The notes beneath the pieces were generated by a model, which saw only the letters and a list, made by a program, of their open reading frames with translations, was not told the origin of the DNA and ran no database searches. Below, in pieces: positions 1 to 6,928 of a DNA stretch of 64,000 nucleotides. The DNA is taken from the NCBI RefSeq assembly GCF_010977555.1, contig NZ_CP048815.1, positions 5,386,501 through 5,450,500 on the forward strand, read 5' to 3'. The position numbers were made by a program, and so were the translations under genes. How positions within the stretch are numbered: position 1 is the first letter of the stretch; every line of letters starts with the position of its first letter. Source of the stretch: Caulobacter rhizosphaerae (lineage in GTDB: Bacteria > Pseudomonadota > Alphaproteobacteria > Caulobacterales > Caulobacteraceae).

Positions 1-1
1 C

Positions 2-403
2 AAGATTGCTCAGGCCGTTTCACTGGCCCGCGCCCAGCAGACGAAGGCCTGGGCGTCGTGGAGCGACGAACAGACCGCGCCTGTTTATGACGCCAGACAC
101 ATCTCAACCTGCCTGAACAAACTCCTCGAGCAGGAACGATGGTGGGTGGCGGCGTTCGAATTGACCGGCGCCGTGGTTCTGTCGATCGCCTACGAAGACT
201 ATGTGGGGCGCGAGACCGAAATCCTGGCGACCATTCGCGCGCGACTGGGCCTTCCGGCGGCAAGCGACTGCCCGCCGGTGGCGGTGGAGGATCTTGCCCG
301 TCAACGCGATGGGATCAGCGCCGAGTGGGTCGCCCGTTTCAAGGTCGAGGCGCCCGACCAGGCGGCGATCGCGCAGGAACTCGGCCCGCCCCTTACCGCC
401 TGA
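2..403 (+). CDS. Stf0-type sulfotransferase, C-terminal part (5' truncated by window)
   Basis: This open frame runs in from the window edge and ends with TGA at 401-403, leaving about 133 residues. The fragment begins with an AQAVSLARAQQT-W segment, followed by a Tyr-Glu-Asp (AYEDY) element and an ILATIRARLGL helix. That order is typical of the C-terminal half of Stf0/NodH-like sulfotransferases, which transfer sulfate from PAPS to carbohydrates or lipids. The PAPS-binding N-terminus lies outside the window, so activity cannot be judged. The gene is convergent with the 2OG-Fe(II) oxygenase ending at 414, 10 bases away. Family assignment is from residue pattern only. Confidence 0.6.
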   Translation, partial: KIAQAVSLARAQQTKAWASWSDEQTAPVYDARHISTCLNKLLEQERWWVAAFELTGAVVLSIAYEDYVGRETEILATIRARLGLPAASDCPPVAVEDLARQRDGISAEWVARFKVEAPDQAAIAQELGPPLTA

Positions 404-413
404 CGGCCCTGAG

Positions 414-1619
414 CTAAAGCAGACTGGGCGCGTCGTGACTGTTGCGGGCGCGCGACTTGAAGACCAGCACCGACCGCAAGGCCGGGCAGTCGCGGCTGGG
501 TGCGCGCGCCGCGTGCGGGATGTCGCCCGGGAAGATCGCCAGGCGACCGGGCGTGGGGAAGACTGAGCGGATGACGTCCTTGCCGGCCTGATCGAAGAAG
601 ACGGTCTCGCCCGCCCAATTGGCCTCCCATTCGGGATGAGCGTAGTAGATGGTGGTGAAGTAGTTCGGCTGGGCGCTGTCGGTGTGCATGTGACCATCAC
701 CGCCGTAGGTGTGGCCGTTGGCGTAGACCCGCACGGGAACATGATCGCCCAGGACCTGTTGACGGATCAGGTTCCACAGCGCCACCACCGGGGCGATCAG
801 CGGTCGGTCCAGCAGGTCGGCCTCGCAGTTGTCCAGACAGTTCTCGTCTCCGCCGCCGAAGTGGGAATGCCAGAAGCCGTGCGTCACCTGGGTGGTGTTG
901 GCCCGCCAGCCGTAGCGCCAGATGTTTCGATCCATGAGGCCCGACAATTGCAGCCTCAGCTCGGTGGGGACCAGGTCGTCGAGGGTCTGCACCTCACCGG
1001 CCCTCGGCGGCGCCGCGCGGGGCGTGGATGCGGCCGGCTTGGCGTCGAAGCCATAGATGTCGTCGAGCGCTTTCCGGGCGGGCGGGTTCAGCCAGACCAT
1101 CAGCGGTCGCAAATTGGGGCCGCTGTCGGCGCGCTGGCGCGCGGGCATGCGCGGGAACTGCTCCAGCCAGTTGGCCACGAAGATATGCGCCAGATCCTTC
1201 AGGTCGCTTCGGGCGACAGGCTCCTGGCGGCCGTCCAGCAGGGTCAGTTCGCCGGGACCACGCGGCGACAGCGCCAGAACGAAGCTGCGCTTGGTCATGG
1301 CTCCGAACAGATAGGCCAGGCGCTCCGCGCGCTGGCCGATCACGGCCGCCACCTCGGCGCGGCGGTCGACTGACAGGATCGCGCGCTTGAAGCTCTCGGT
1401 GCCATAGACCGAGTGGAACAGGCCTGCGTCGCAGACCGCCTCGTCCTCGCCCCAAGCCTGGAGCATGCTGGCCGTAGCCGTCAGGTGGTCGAGCAGGGCG
1501 CGCCCGGAATGGCCTACGCCGTCGGCGCCAAAGCGGGCCAGGAACTTGTACTTGTCCTCGACGGACGGATCGCTTTGCGAAGGGCGCGACAACAGCGCGG
1601 CGGCCGAAGAGTCATCCAT
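414..1619 (-). CDS. 2OG-Fe(II) oxygenase with N-terminal DUF6817-like domain
   Basis: This 401-residue protein has two parts. Residues about 25-190 carry SGRALLDHL, CDAGLFHSVYGTESF and similar motifs, resembling the DUF6817 helical domain. The C-terminal third has the 2-oxoglutarate/Fe(II) signature: HMHTDS gives the metal-binding His and Asp, PGDIPHAARAP the distal His, and LRSVLVFKS the Arg that would hold 2-oxoglutarate. It resembles prolyl-hydroxylase-like oxygenases, so hydroxylation of a peptide or small molecule is plausible; the substrate is unknown. It starts with ATG at 1619 and is followed upstream by the nucleotidyltransferase-like gene in the same orientation (86-base gap). Its position beside a peptide export locus raises the possibility that it modifies a secreted protein, which is inference. 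Confidence 0.75.
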   Translation of the reverse strand: MDDSSAAALLSRPSQSDPSVEDKYKFLARFGADGVGHSGRALLDHLTATASMLQAWGEDEAVCDAGLFHSVYGTESFKRAILSVDRRAEVAAVIGQRAERLAYLFGAMTKRSFVLALSPRGPGELTLLDGRQEPVARSDLKDLAHIFVANWLEQFPRMPARQRADSGPNLRPLMVWLNPPARKALDDIYGFDAKPAASTPRAAPPRAGEVQTLDDLVPTELRLQLSGLMDRNIWRYGWRANTTQVTHGFWHSHFGGGDENCLDNCEADLLDRPLIAPVVALWNLIRQQVLGDHVPVRVYANGHTYGGDGHMHTDSAQPNYFTTIYYAHPEWEANWAGETVFFDQAGKDVIRSVFPTPGRLAIFPGDIPHAARAPSRDCPALRSVLVFKSRARNSHDAPSLL

Positions 1620-1705
1620 TTAAGCGTCTCTGACTGAACGGGTTGAACGGGATCGCGGGACCTTGCGATGCTGATCTGCCAGCGGGCGCGCCGGGGTGGA
1701 TGGCG

Positions 1706-2239
1706 TCATGACAGGCAATCAACCAGAACCAGGCCGCGGATGATGGTCCGCTCGCCCTCGTTCTTGCTGTAGAGCATGCTGAAGAACGACACGGTCTTGA
1801 TCAGCAGCAGCGGGTCGCCGTCCAGCGGCAGAAGGCGCAGGTCCAGGCCCCGGGCCTTGGCGGCGGCCTGCAGTGTGGCCAGCGCCGCCGCCACGGGCCG
1901 GCCTTCCACCCAGCGATAGAATAGCGCACAGTCCAGGTCGCCCGGCTCCGGCTTGGGACCTATCGCGCTTCCGCCGAGCAGGGCCGCCACGCCCTCCGCG
2001 CCGAGACCCTTCAGAGCCTCGACAGTGGCGGCCAGTTCAGCGACGAACCGCTTGCGCCGGGCCAGCGCCCGGCCCGCGACCAGATCCGACAGACTTACCA
2101 CGTAGGGCGTGGCGTTGACCGGCGTGCTCTGGCGCTCGGCGGTGAGGAACGGCGGAAAGTCGCGCGCCTCGGCCTCCTGGAAACAGGCGTCCATCAGGTC
2201 GCGAAGGGAAGTCGGCGCCTGGAGCGCGACCGAGCTCAT
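1706..2239 (-). CDS. DUF6932-like protein with nucleotidyltransferase-like signature
   Basis: I chose the ATG at 2239 (MSSVALQAP), giving 177 residues; an open frame extends upstream to 2389, but the extra residues look random and basic. Seen in the protein: FPPFLTAER near residue 30 and GGSAIGPKPEPGDLDC near the middle. The Gly-Ser followed by Asp-x-Asp pattern recalls the nucleotidyltransferase fold, and the whole matches my recollection of DUF6932 proteins, which have no established function. It is divergent from the first leader-protease gene and shares a 318-base upstream region with it. It could be a partner of that locus or an unrelated neighbour. Confidence 0.5.
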   Translation of the reverse strand: MSSVALQAPTSLRDLMDACFQEAEARDFPPFLTAERQSTPVNATPYVVSLSDLVAGRALARRKRFVAELAATVEALKGLGAEGVAALLGGSAIGPKPEPGDLDCALFYRWVEGRPVAAALATLQAAAKARGLDLRLLPLDGDPLLLIKTVSFFSMLYSKNEGERTIIRGLVLVDCLS

Positions 2240-2557
2240 CGGCGCGTTCCGAGGCCAGTCCGGGCGGCGAACAACGAAAAAGCCAAGGCCCTCACCCATA
2301 CACCCCTGAGTTGGGGCCAAGCTAAGCAAGCCCGTCGTACTTTGTCTACTTGAGGTTTCACGTCTTTTTCGCGATGTCCGGTTTTTCATCTCCCATTGAT
2401 TGAGCTACCGGGAATCCGCGGGCCGCAAACGCCCGTACGACCGTAAAATTGTGATCACGCGTTTGTGAGCTGACACACTCTCGCTAAAGCTGCGCTTCTT
2501 TCCTCATGGTTTCATGTCGAATTTTGCAATTTTCGAGCGATCAACTTGAGGGCACGT
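2240..2557. promoter_or_regulatory. Divergent intergenic region upstream of the leader-protease genes
   Basis: This 318-base stretch separates the divergent DUF6932-like gene from the first leader-protease gene. It is markedly richer in A/T than its surroundings, especially about 2390-2545, as expected for promoters. It contains a GTGATCAC palindrome at about 2451-2458 and an AATTTTGCAATTTTC run at about 2519-2533. A GAGGG ribosome-binding site at 2547-2551 lies 6 bases before ATG 2558. I cannot define -10/-35 elements with confidence. Confidence 0.4.
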
Positions 2558-3145
2558 ATGCGTGAGCTGACCATGGCGGAGCTCGAACTCGTTTCGGGCG
2601 GGCTGGAAACGGTGGATGGCGACGGCATCTGGGACGGTGTGGATGGCGGCGGGGATGGCGGCTGGGACGGATGGTGGGACGGCGGCCAGGATGGCGGTGA
2701 CGGCGGCGGCGGCGGCGGCGGCGGTCACAGCAGCGCCAGCTTCGGCGTAACCGACGCCAACACGAGCGACCTGCAGAGCCTGGACGCCGCGCTGGCCTAT
2801 CTCGACGGCTCCCCCCTTGCCCAGGCCGTGCTCAACGACGCCATGGCCAAGGGCGCTGTGATTCATATCGTCCACAACGGCGACGACCATGCCGAGATCG
2901 GCGGCGACGAGGTTTGGTGGGATCCTTCGGTGGGGCTGCGGACCAGTAGCGGCGCCACCCAGTCCGCCGCCCTGAACCTGATCCATGACCTGTCGCACCT
3001 GTTCGGCTCGGCCGCCGATCCGAACGAGGAACAGAGGGTGATCGCCAATTTCGAGACCCCGATCGCCAACGCCCTGGGCGAGCCGACGCGCGCCGATAGC
3101 TCGGGCGTCCACGTCGTGACGCCCAACCCGACCTATCACACCTGA
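2558..3145 (+). CDS. Double-glycine-leader protein with M91-like metalloprotease domain, HDLSH variant
   Basis: This 195-residue protein has three parts. Residues 1-15 (MRELTMAELELVSGG) form a double-glycine leader of the type cut by C39 peptidase transporters. Residues 20-56 are a low-complexity Gly/Asp/Trp linker ending in Gly8. Residues about 62-195 resemble M91 (NleD/HopH-like) effector metalloproteases: GGDEVWWDP, LIHDLSHLFG, an EEQRVI helix, and ETPIANALGEPTR. The metal motif is H143-D-L-S-H147, with Asp where the catalytic Glu of HExxH should be, so the protein may be weakly active or inactive. An in-frame TTG at 2546 exists, but ATG 2558 follows GAGGG and aligns with the paralogue at 3274. 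The matching exporter is encoded at 5435-10370. Secretion and proteolysis are inferences. Confidence 0.72.
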   Translation: MRELTMAELELVSGGLETVDGDGIWDGVDGGGDGGWDGWWDGGQDGGDGGGGGGGGHSSASFGVTDANTSDLQSLDAALAYLDGSPLAQAVLNDAMAKGAVIHIVHNGDDHAEIGGDEVWWDPSVGLRTSSGATQSAALNLIHDLSHLFGSAADPNEEQRVIANFETPIANALGEPTRADSSGVHVVTPNPTYHT

Positions 3146-3273
3146 GCGCCTCGTTCGGAGGCGTTCACGAGCGTCGCCGAAGACCGCACGACGTGGTTCG
3201 AGCTTCAGGCTCAGGACTTGGAGTTTCGACGCGTCGTTGATCACCCAGAGTTCAACCTGTTTGAGGATTCTTC

Positions 3274-3906
3274 ATGCGTGAACTGACCTTGGAAGAGATG
3301 GAATTGATCACCGGCGGCACGGACACCGTGGACGGAATCACCGTCATCGGCGACGGCGGCTGGGACGGCGGCTGGGACGGCTGGTGGGACGGCGGCTATG
3401 ACGGCGGCTACGATGGCGGTTACGACGGCGGCGGTGGCGGCGGTGGCGGCGACGGCTCGCACGACAGCAGCGACTACACCGTCACCGACGCCACGGCCGA
3501 GGACGTCCAGAACCTCGACAAATCCCTGACCTACCTCGACACCTCCCCCAAGGCGCAGGCCGTTCTCGCCGCCGCCGAGGCCAAGGGCGTGACGATCCAC
3601 ATCATCCACGACGGCAACGATCGGGCCAATGTGGGCGGCAACGAGGTGTGGTGGGATCCGAAGTCGGGCCTGACCACCACCGGCGGCCAGGAACAGTCGG
3701 CGGCCCTGGGCCTGATCCACGAGCTGGAGCACCTCTTCGGCAATCCCTCCGACGTCGGCGTAGCGGTTCCCGGTTACGACAACGCCGAGGAACAGCGGGT
3801 GATCGACAACTACGAGACGCCGATCGCCAACGAGCTGGGCGAGCCCACACGGACCGATCACGGCGGCACGCCCGTCGTCGACAACGACCCGACCCATCAC
3901 GGCTGA
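3274..3906 (+). CDS. Double-glycine-leader protein with M91-like zinc metalloprotease domain (HELEH)
   Basis: This 210-residue paralogue of the preceding gene begins 128 bases after its stop, with a GAGGA ribosome-binding site. Leader residues 1-15 read MRELTLEEMELITGG. Residues 17-61 are Gly-Asp-aromatic repeats (WDGG, YDGG) ending in a Gly run. The globular domain contains IHIIHDG, VGGNEVWWDP, LIHELEHLFG (H149, E150, H153 form an intact HExxH), AEEQRVI and ETPIANELGEPTRTDHGG. The order of wDP, HELxH, EE and E-x-LGxPxR is what I know from M91 type III effectors such as NleD and HopH1. A zinc protease toxin released by the adjacent C39 transporter is the simplest reading. Proteolytic activity, targets and cleavage after GG are untested. 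Confidence 0.75.
   Translation: MRELTLEEMELITGGTDTVDGITVIGDGGWDGGWDGWWDGGYDGGYDGGYDGGGGGGGGDGSHDSSDYTVTDATAEDVQNLDKSLTYLDTSPKAQAVLAAAEAKGVTIHIIHDGNDRANVGGNEVWWDPKSGLTTTGGQEQSAALGLIHELEHLFGNPSDVGVAVPGYDNAEEQRVIDNYETPIANELGEPTRTDHGGTPVVDNDPTHHG
3349..3432 (+). repeat. Tandem 12-base repeat coding the Gly-Asp-aromatic linker
   Basis: Seven 12-base units with consensus TRBGACGGCGGC lie head to tail inside the second leader-protease gene. They translate to G/W/Y-D-G-G or W-D-G-W. A shorter, degenerate set of the same unit is in the first gene at about 2663-2698. The in-frame 12-base period would allow the linker to change length without a frameshift. Confidence 0.85.
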
Positions 3907-4018
3907 TCTCCTCGATCCTGACGGGCGGCTCCGCCGCGCCCCCGCTGACGGGCGCGTCGGCGGGGACCGCTCGCGGGGTCGTCTTTTTTCGCTATCATGA
4001 GTTCCGAGAGGTGAAATC

Positions 4019-4573
4019 ATGGGATCAACCCGCTTTGAACCGCGTCGCCCATGGCGCTCCATCCGCTTTCTCCTGGCGGGCCTCTTTGCTTCGGTAACCT
4101 TCGCCGGCGTAACGGCGGCCGAGGCGCCGCCGACCAGTGCAAAAAGGATCGCAACGATGCCGACGCTTCCCGACCTGACCCAGTTCAACCGCGCCACGGT
4201 GCTGTTGGTCGATCCCAAGCTGTCCACGCGCACGCGGATTACGCCGCAGACCATCGACGAATTGGCTACCGGCTACGCCGCCGGCGACCAAAAGTCCGGC
4301 TGGCTTGAACTGACCCAGATCATCGGCCGGGCCCCCGCCAAGGCCGGCGCCGACGAGCCCTTCGAGGTTCGCACCGGCATCGTGTTCACCAGCCCGAACC
4401 GCGAGCCCCTGGCGATCTACCTGCAAGCCCAGGACACCGGCGAAGCTACGCGCGGCTATTTGAACGGCGAGGCCTACACCTTCCAGGGCGGCACGGCCGC
4501 GGCGCTTGCCGAGTGGGTCGCCCGCTTTTCTCCGCCGGTGATCAGCCGCCCGCAGACGGCTTCGATCCAGTAG
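4019..4573 (+). CDS. Secreted protein of unknown function, possible immunity factor
   Basis: This 184-residue protein starts with ATG 4019 after an AGAGGTGAA ribosome-binding site. A basic N-terminus (RFEPRRPWRSIR) is followed by a hydrophobic segment (FLLAGLFASVTFAGVTA) and an AEA cleavage-like site, so export to the periplasm is likely. I recognise no domain in the mature part; it contains FNRATVLLVDPK, ELTQIIGRAP and PLAIYLQAQD and looks mainly beta. It follows the HELEH protease gene by 112 bases in the same direction, where a cognate inhibitor would be expected, but this is position-based inference. Its last 32 bases overlap the convergent fic-type gene. Confidence 0.6.
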   Translation: MGSTRFEPRRPWRSIRFLLAGLFASVTFAGVTAAEAPPTSAKRIATMPTLPDLTQFNRATVLLVDPKLSTRTRITPQTIDELATGYAAGDQKSGWLELTQIIGRAPAKAGADEPFEVRTGIVFTSPNREPLAIYLQAQDTGEATRGYLNGEAYTFQGGTAAALAEWVARFSPPVISRPQTASIQ

Positions 4574-5438
4574 ACGGCCCCGCCCCGGCCCACTCGGAGT
4601 CGGGGCGGACGCGGGCTTGGAGCGACCGCCGATCGAGGCCATCGAACGCCTGCGGCCGCCGCGCACCGCGCGCCACCAGCGCCAGGCAGCCCTCAAGGAA
4701 ACCAAACAGCGGCTCCCACCGCCCCTGTAGCTCGGCTTCGCGCACGGCCAGGGTCAGGCTTCCGCCCGACAGGACAGCCAACTCGTGCAGCGGCACATAG
4801 AGGTCGCTTCGCCCCGTCCCACGGCGGACCAGGGCGTTGAACACCATCCGGCTGGTGCGTCCGTTGCCATCGTCAAACGGATGGCAGTTGGAGATCGCAG
4901 CCATGCCCAGACCCGCGCGATAAAGCCAGGGGCTTTGGGTTGCGCCCAGTTCGCGGTGGACCAGGGCCAGGCGCTCGCGGATCAGCGCCGAGGAGGGAAA
5001 GATCACCCGATCGCCGCGCGGATCGCGCCCCGTGCCGATGTCGCGGTTGCGGGGCTGGATCGGGCGCTGCAGGCCGTGGCTGGCCAAGGTGGCTAGGCCG
5101 CGCACGAAGTCATCGGCGCACCCCGTCTCGATCGTGTCCGTCAGGCGCGCGCCGAACCGGTCCAGGATCGCCCATTCGCGCAGGGACCGCCCCTGGCGCG
5201 CGGGGCCGTCGCTTCCGGGATGGAACCAGGGCGCCAGCGGGTGCGTCAAGCCCAGTTCCGGTGGATAGGTCTGGCCCGCAGCGAGCGGATCGTCGTGCAG
5301 CCACGTCATGACTTGGGCCGCGCCGGCTGGCGAGATCCGCGCCAGCCAGTCTTCGGAGCGGCGGACCAGCTCGACAACCTGGATGGACGCATCGCTCCAG
5401 GCCGGCCACGGAAAAAGCGTGCGTCGCCTCGCCGTCAT
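4542..5438 (-). CDS. Fic domain protein, translationally coupled to the exporter operon
   Basis: I take ATG 5438, which overlaps the TolC-type gene's stop as ATGA, giving 298 residues. The Fic core motif HPFDDGNGRTSR is complete, with catalytic His186, and is preceded by LGMAAISNC. Fic enzymes usually transfer AMP or another phosphate-containing group to a target hydroxyl. The (S/T)xxxE(G/N) inhibitory helix was not obvious to me, and no antitoxin-like partner sits beside it. The N-terminal 80 residues (WSDASIQVVELV, DDPLAAGQTYPP) resemble Fic/DUF4172-like N-termini. As last gene of the operon after the TolC, ABC and HlyD genes, it may modify a secreted protein or regulate its maturation. That role is inferred from coupling only. 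Confidence 0.8.
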   Translation of the reverse strand: MTARRRTLFPWPAWSDASIQVVELVRRSEDWLARISPAGAAQVMTWLHDDPLAAGQTYPPELGLTHPLAPWFHPGSDGPARQGRSLREWAILDRFGARLTDTIETGCADDFVRGLATLASHGLQRPIQPRNRDIGTGRDPRGDRVIFPSSALIRERLALVHRELGATQSPWLYRAGLGMAAISNCHPFDDGNGRTSRMVFNALVRRGTGRSDLYVPLHELAVLSGGSLTLAVREAELQGRWEPLFGFLEGCLALVARGARRPQAFDGLDRRSLQARVRPDSEWAGAGPSTGSKPSAGG

Positions 5439-6928
5439 GGCTCGGGCGCGGGCTCTTGCGCCGGCTCCAGCCGCAGCACACGATCCGGTTGGACGGCGCG
5501 CTGCGAGAGGGTCTGTTCGAGCGGCGCGGGCTCGCGCACCGCGATGGCGTCGACCGCATTCAGGAGGCCTGTCCACGGAACGCGGAACGCCCGGCGCGGC
5601 GCTGTATCCTTCTCCACCAGTCCTGGCGAGAAGTCGCTGAAGCGCAGCTCGCCCATGGCCCCCAGCAGGGCCGCCGAGGAAACATATTCCTGGTAGGCGG
5701 TCTCGATCAGCCCGAACTTGGCGTCGCGCAATTCCTGTTCGGCGTTGAGCACATCCAACACCGTTCGCAAACCCAGGCGCTGCTCCTCCTTGACGCTGTC
5801 ATAGGCGATCTGCTGGGCCTGGACTTCCTGGCGGCGGGCGACCAGCGCCACCCGCGCGGCGGCCAGCTGGTTCCAGGCCAGGGACACGCTGCGCACGGTC
5901 TGGCGCCTGGCGTCGTCGATCAGCAGGCGATCGCGTTGCTGCTGGGCCTGGGCCGCCACCACGCGCGAACGGGCCAGGCCGTTGATCGGGAAGGTCTGGC
6001 GCAGGACCACCGCCGCCGTCGTCACGCGCTCGGTGTTGGTCGGATCGAAGGTGCTGAGCGGCGTCTCGGCGCTCTGCACCTGGAGGCCGACCGTCGGCCG
6101 ATACAACGCCTTGGCCTGCTCGACCCGGGCCTGGGACTGCTGTTCGGCGTAGATCGCGATGCGCAGGGTATGGCTCTCGTGTTCGGCGCGCTCGAACGCC
6201 TCCTCAAGGGTGGCCGGCAGATTGGCGATCGGCGGCTGCGCGGTGAGCTGGCCGGGATTTTGGCCGATAAGGGCCAGATAGTCCCCACGGCTTTGCGCCA
6301 GTTGGCCCTCGCGCGCCGACAGCTGAGCCTGGGCGGCGGCCAGACGCGCAGCGGCCTGGGACCGGTCAGTGATCGTCACTTCGTACAAGGCGAACCTGGC
6401 GTCGGTGTCCTTGAGCTGCTGCTGCAGCACAGCGACATTTTCGCGGGCGATCCTCACGCCCTCTTCGTCGCGCCGCACCGCTGCGTAAGCGGCGATCACC
6501 GACTGGAGGATCTGCTGGCCGGCTTGAAGCTGGCTCTCCACTCCAGAGGCGGCCTGAGCGCGCGCCAGGTTGGTCGCCGCGTGCGCGGCGCCGCCGAGAT
6601 AGAGCGGTTGCTCCACGGACAGTTGATTGGTGTCAGCGGTCCCGTCGACCGCCACGCCCCGGACGTCGGTGCGCGAGCGGGTGCGCGCCAGTTCCAGCGA
6701 AGCGTTCGGGCCGTAGCTGGCCAGCGCCTGATTGTAGGCCTCCTGCACCGCGCGCAACTGGGCCCGCTGGGCCATGAGCTGCGGATTGCCGTCATAGGCG
6801 AGCGCGACGGCGTCGGCCAAGGTCTCGGCGCGGGCCGTCGTCGTGGCCGCCACCAAACCCGCCGCGAGCAAGATCGCCAACGTCTTGCGCACGGCGGCTG
6901 GACCGGGCGACGAGACCGGCGGCCTCAA
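5435..6928 (-). CDS. TolC-family outer-membrane channel of a type I exporter
   Basis: This 497-residue protein has a signal peptide (VRKTLAILLAAGLVAATTTARA) and two similar halves rich in coiled-coil helices (LADAVALAYDGNP, ARVEQAKALYRPTVGLQ, LGLRTVLDVLNAEQEL). That is the layout of TolC/OEP channels. Its TTG start overlaps the ABC gene's TGA as TTGA; a GTG at 6892 would start right at the signal peptide and is an alternative. It would complete the inner-membrane ABC transporter and HlyD adaptor to give a conduit across both membranes. The stop overlaps the Fic gene's ATG. Confidence 0.88.
   Translation of the reverse strand: MRPPVSSPGPAAVRKTLAILLAAGLVAATTTARAETLADAVALAYDGNPQLMAQRAQLRAVQEAYNQALASYGPNASLELARTRSRTDVRGVAVDGTADTNQLSVEQPLYLGGAAHAATNLARAQAASGVESQLQAGQQILQSVIAAYAAVRRDEEGVRIARENVAVLQQQLKDTDARFALYEVTITDRSQAAARLAAAQAQLSAREGQLAQSRGDYLALIGQNPGQLTAQPPIANLPATLEEAFERAEHESHTLRIAIYAEQQSQARVEQAKALYRPTVGLQVQSAETPLSTFDPTNTERVTTAAVVLRQTFPINGLARSRVVAAQAQQQRDRLLIDDARRQTVRSVSLAWNQLAAARVALVARRQEVQAQQIAYDSVKEEQRLGLRTVLDVLNAEQELRDAKFGLIETAYQEYVSSAALLGAMGELRFSDFSPGLVEKDTAPRRAFRVPWTGLLNAVDAIAVREPAPLEQTLSQRAVQPDRVLRLEPAQEPAPEP

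Noticed and set aside
2620..2730. RTX-type calcium repeat in the leader protein linker
   Set aside because: The GGxGxDxxx nonapeptide spacing is absent; the repeat is a four-residue W/Y-D-G-G unit.
3147..3163. CGCCTC/GAGGCG hairpin between the two protease genes
   Set aside because: It is short and lacks a T-tract; it may be chance or a weak attenuator, so I did not list it as a terminator.
3940..3990. Rho-independent terminator after the second protease gene
   Set aside because: A T-run at 3984-3989 exists but the best stem next to it is only four bases, so I did not call it.
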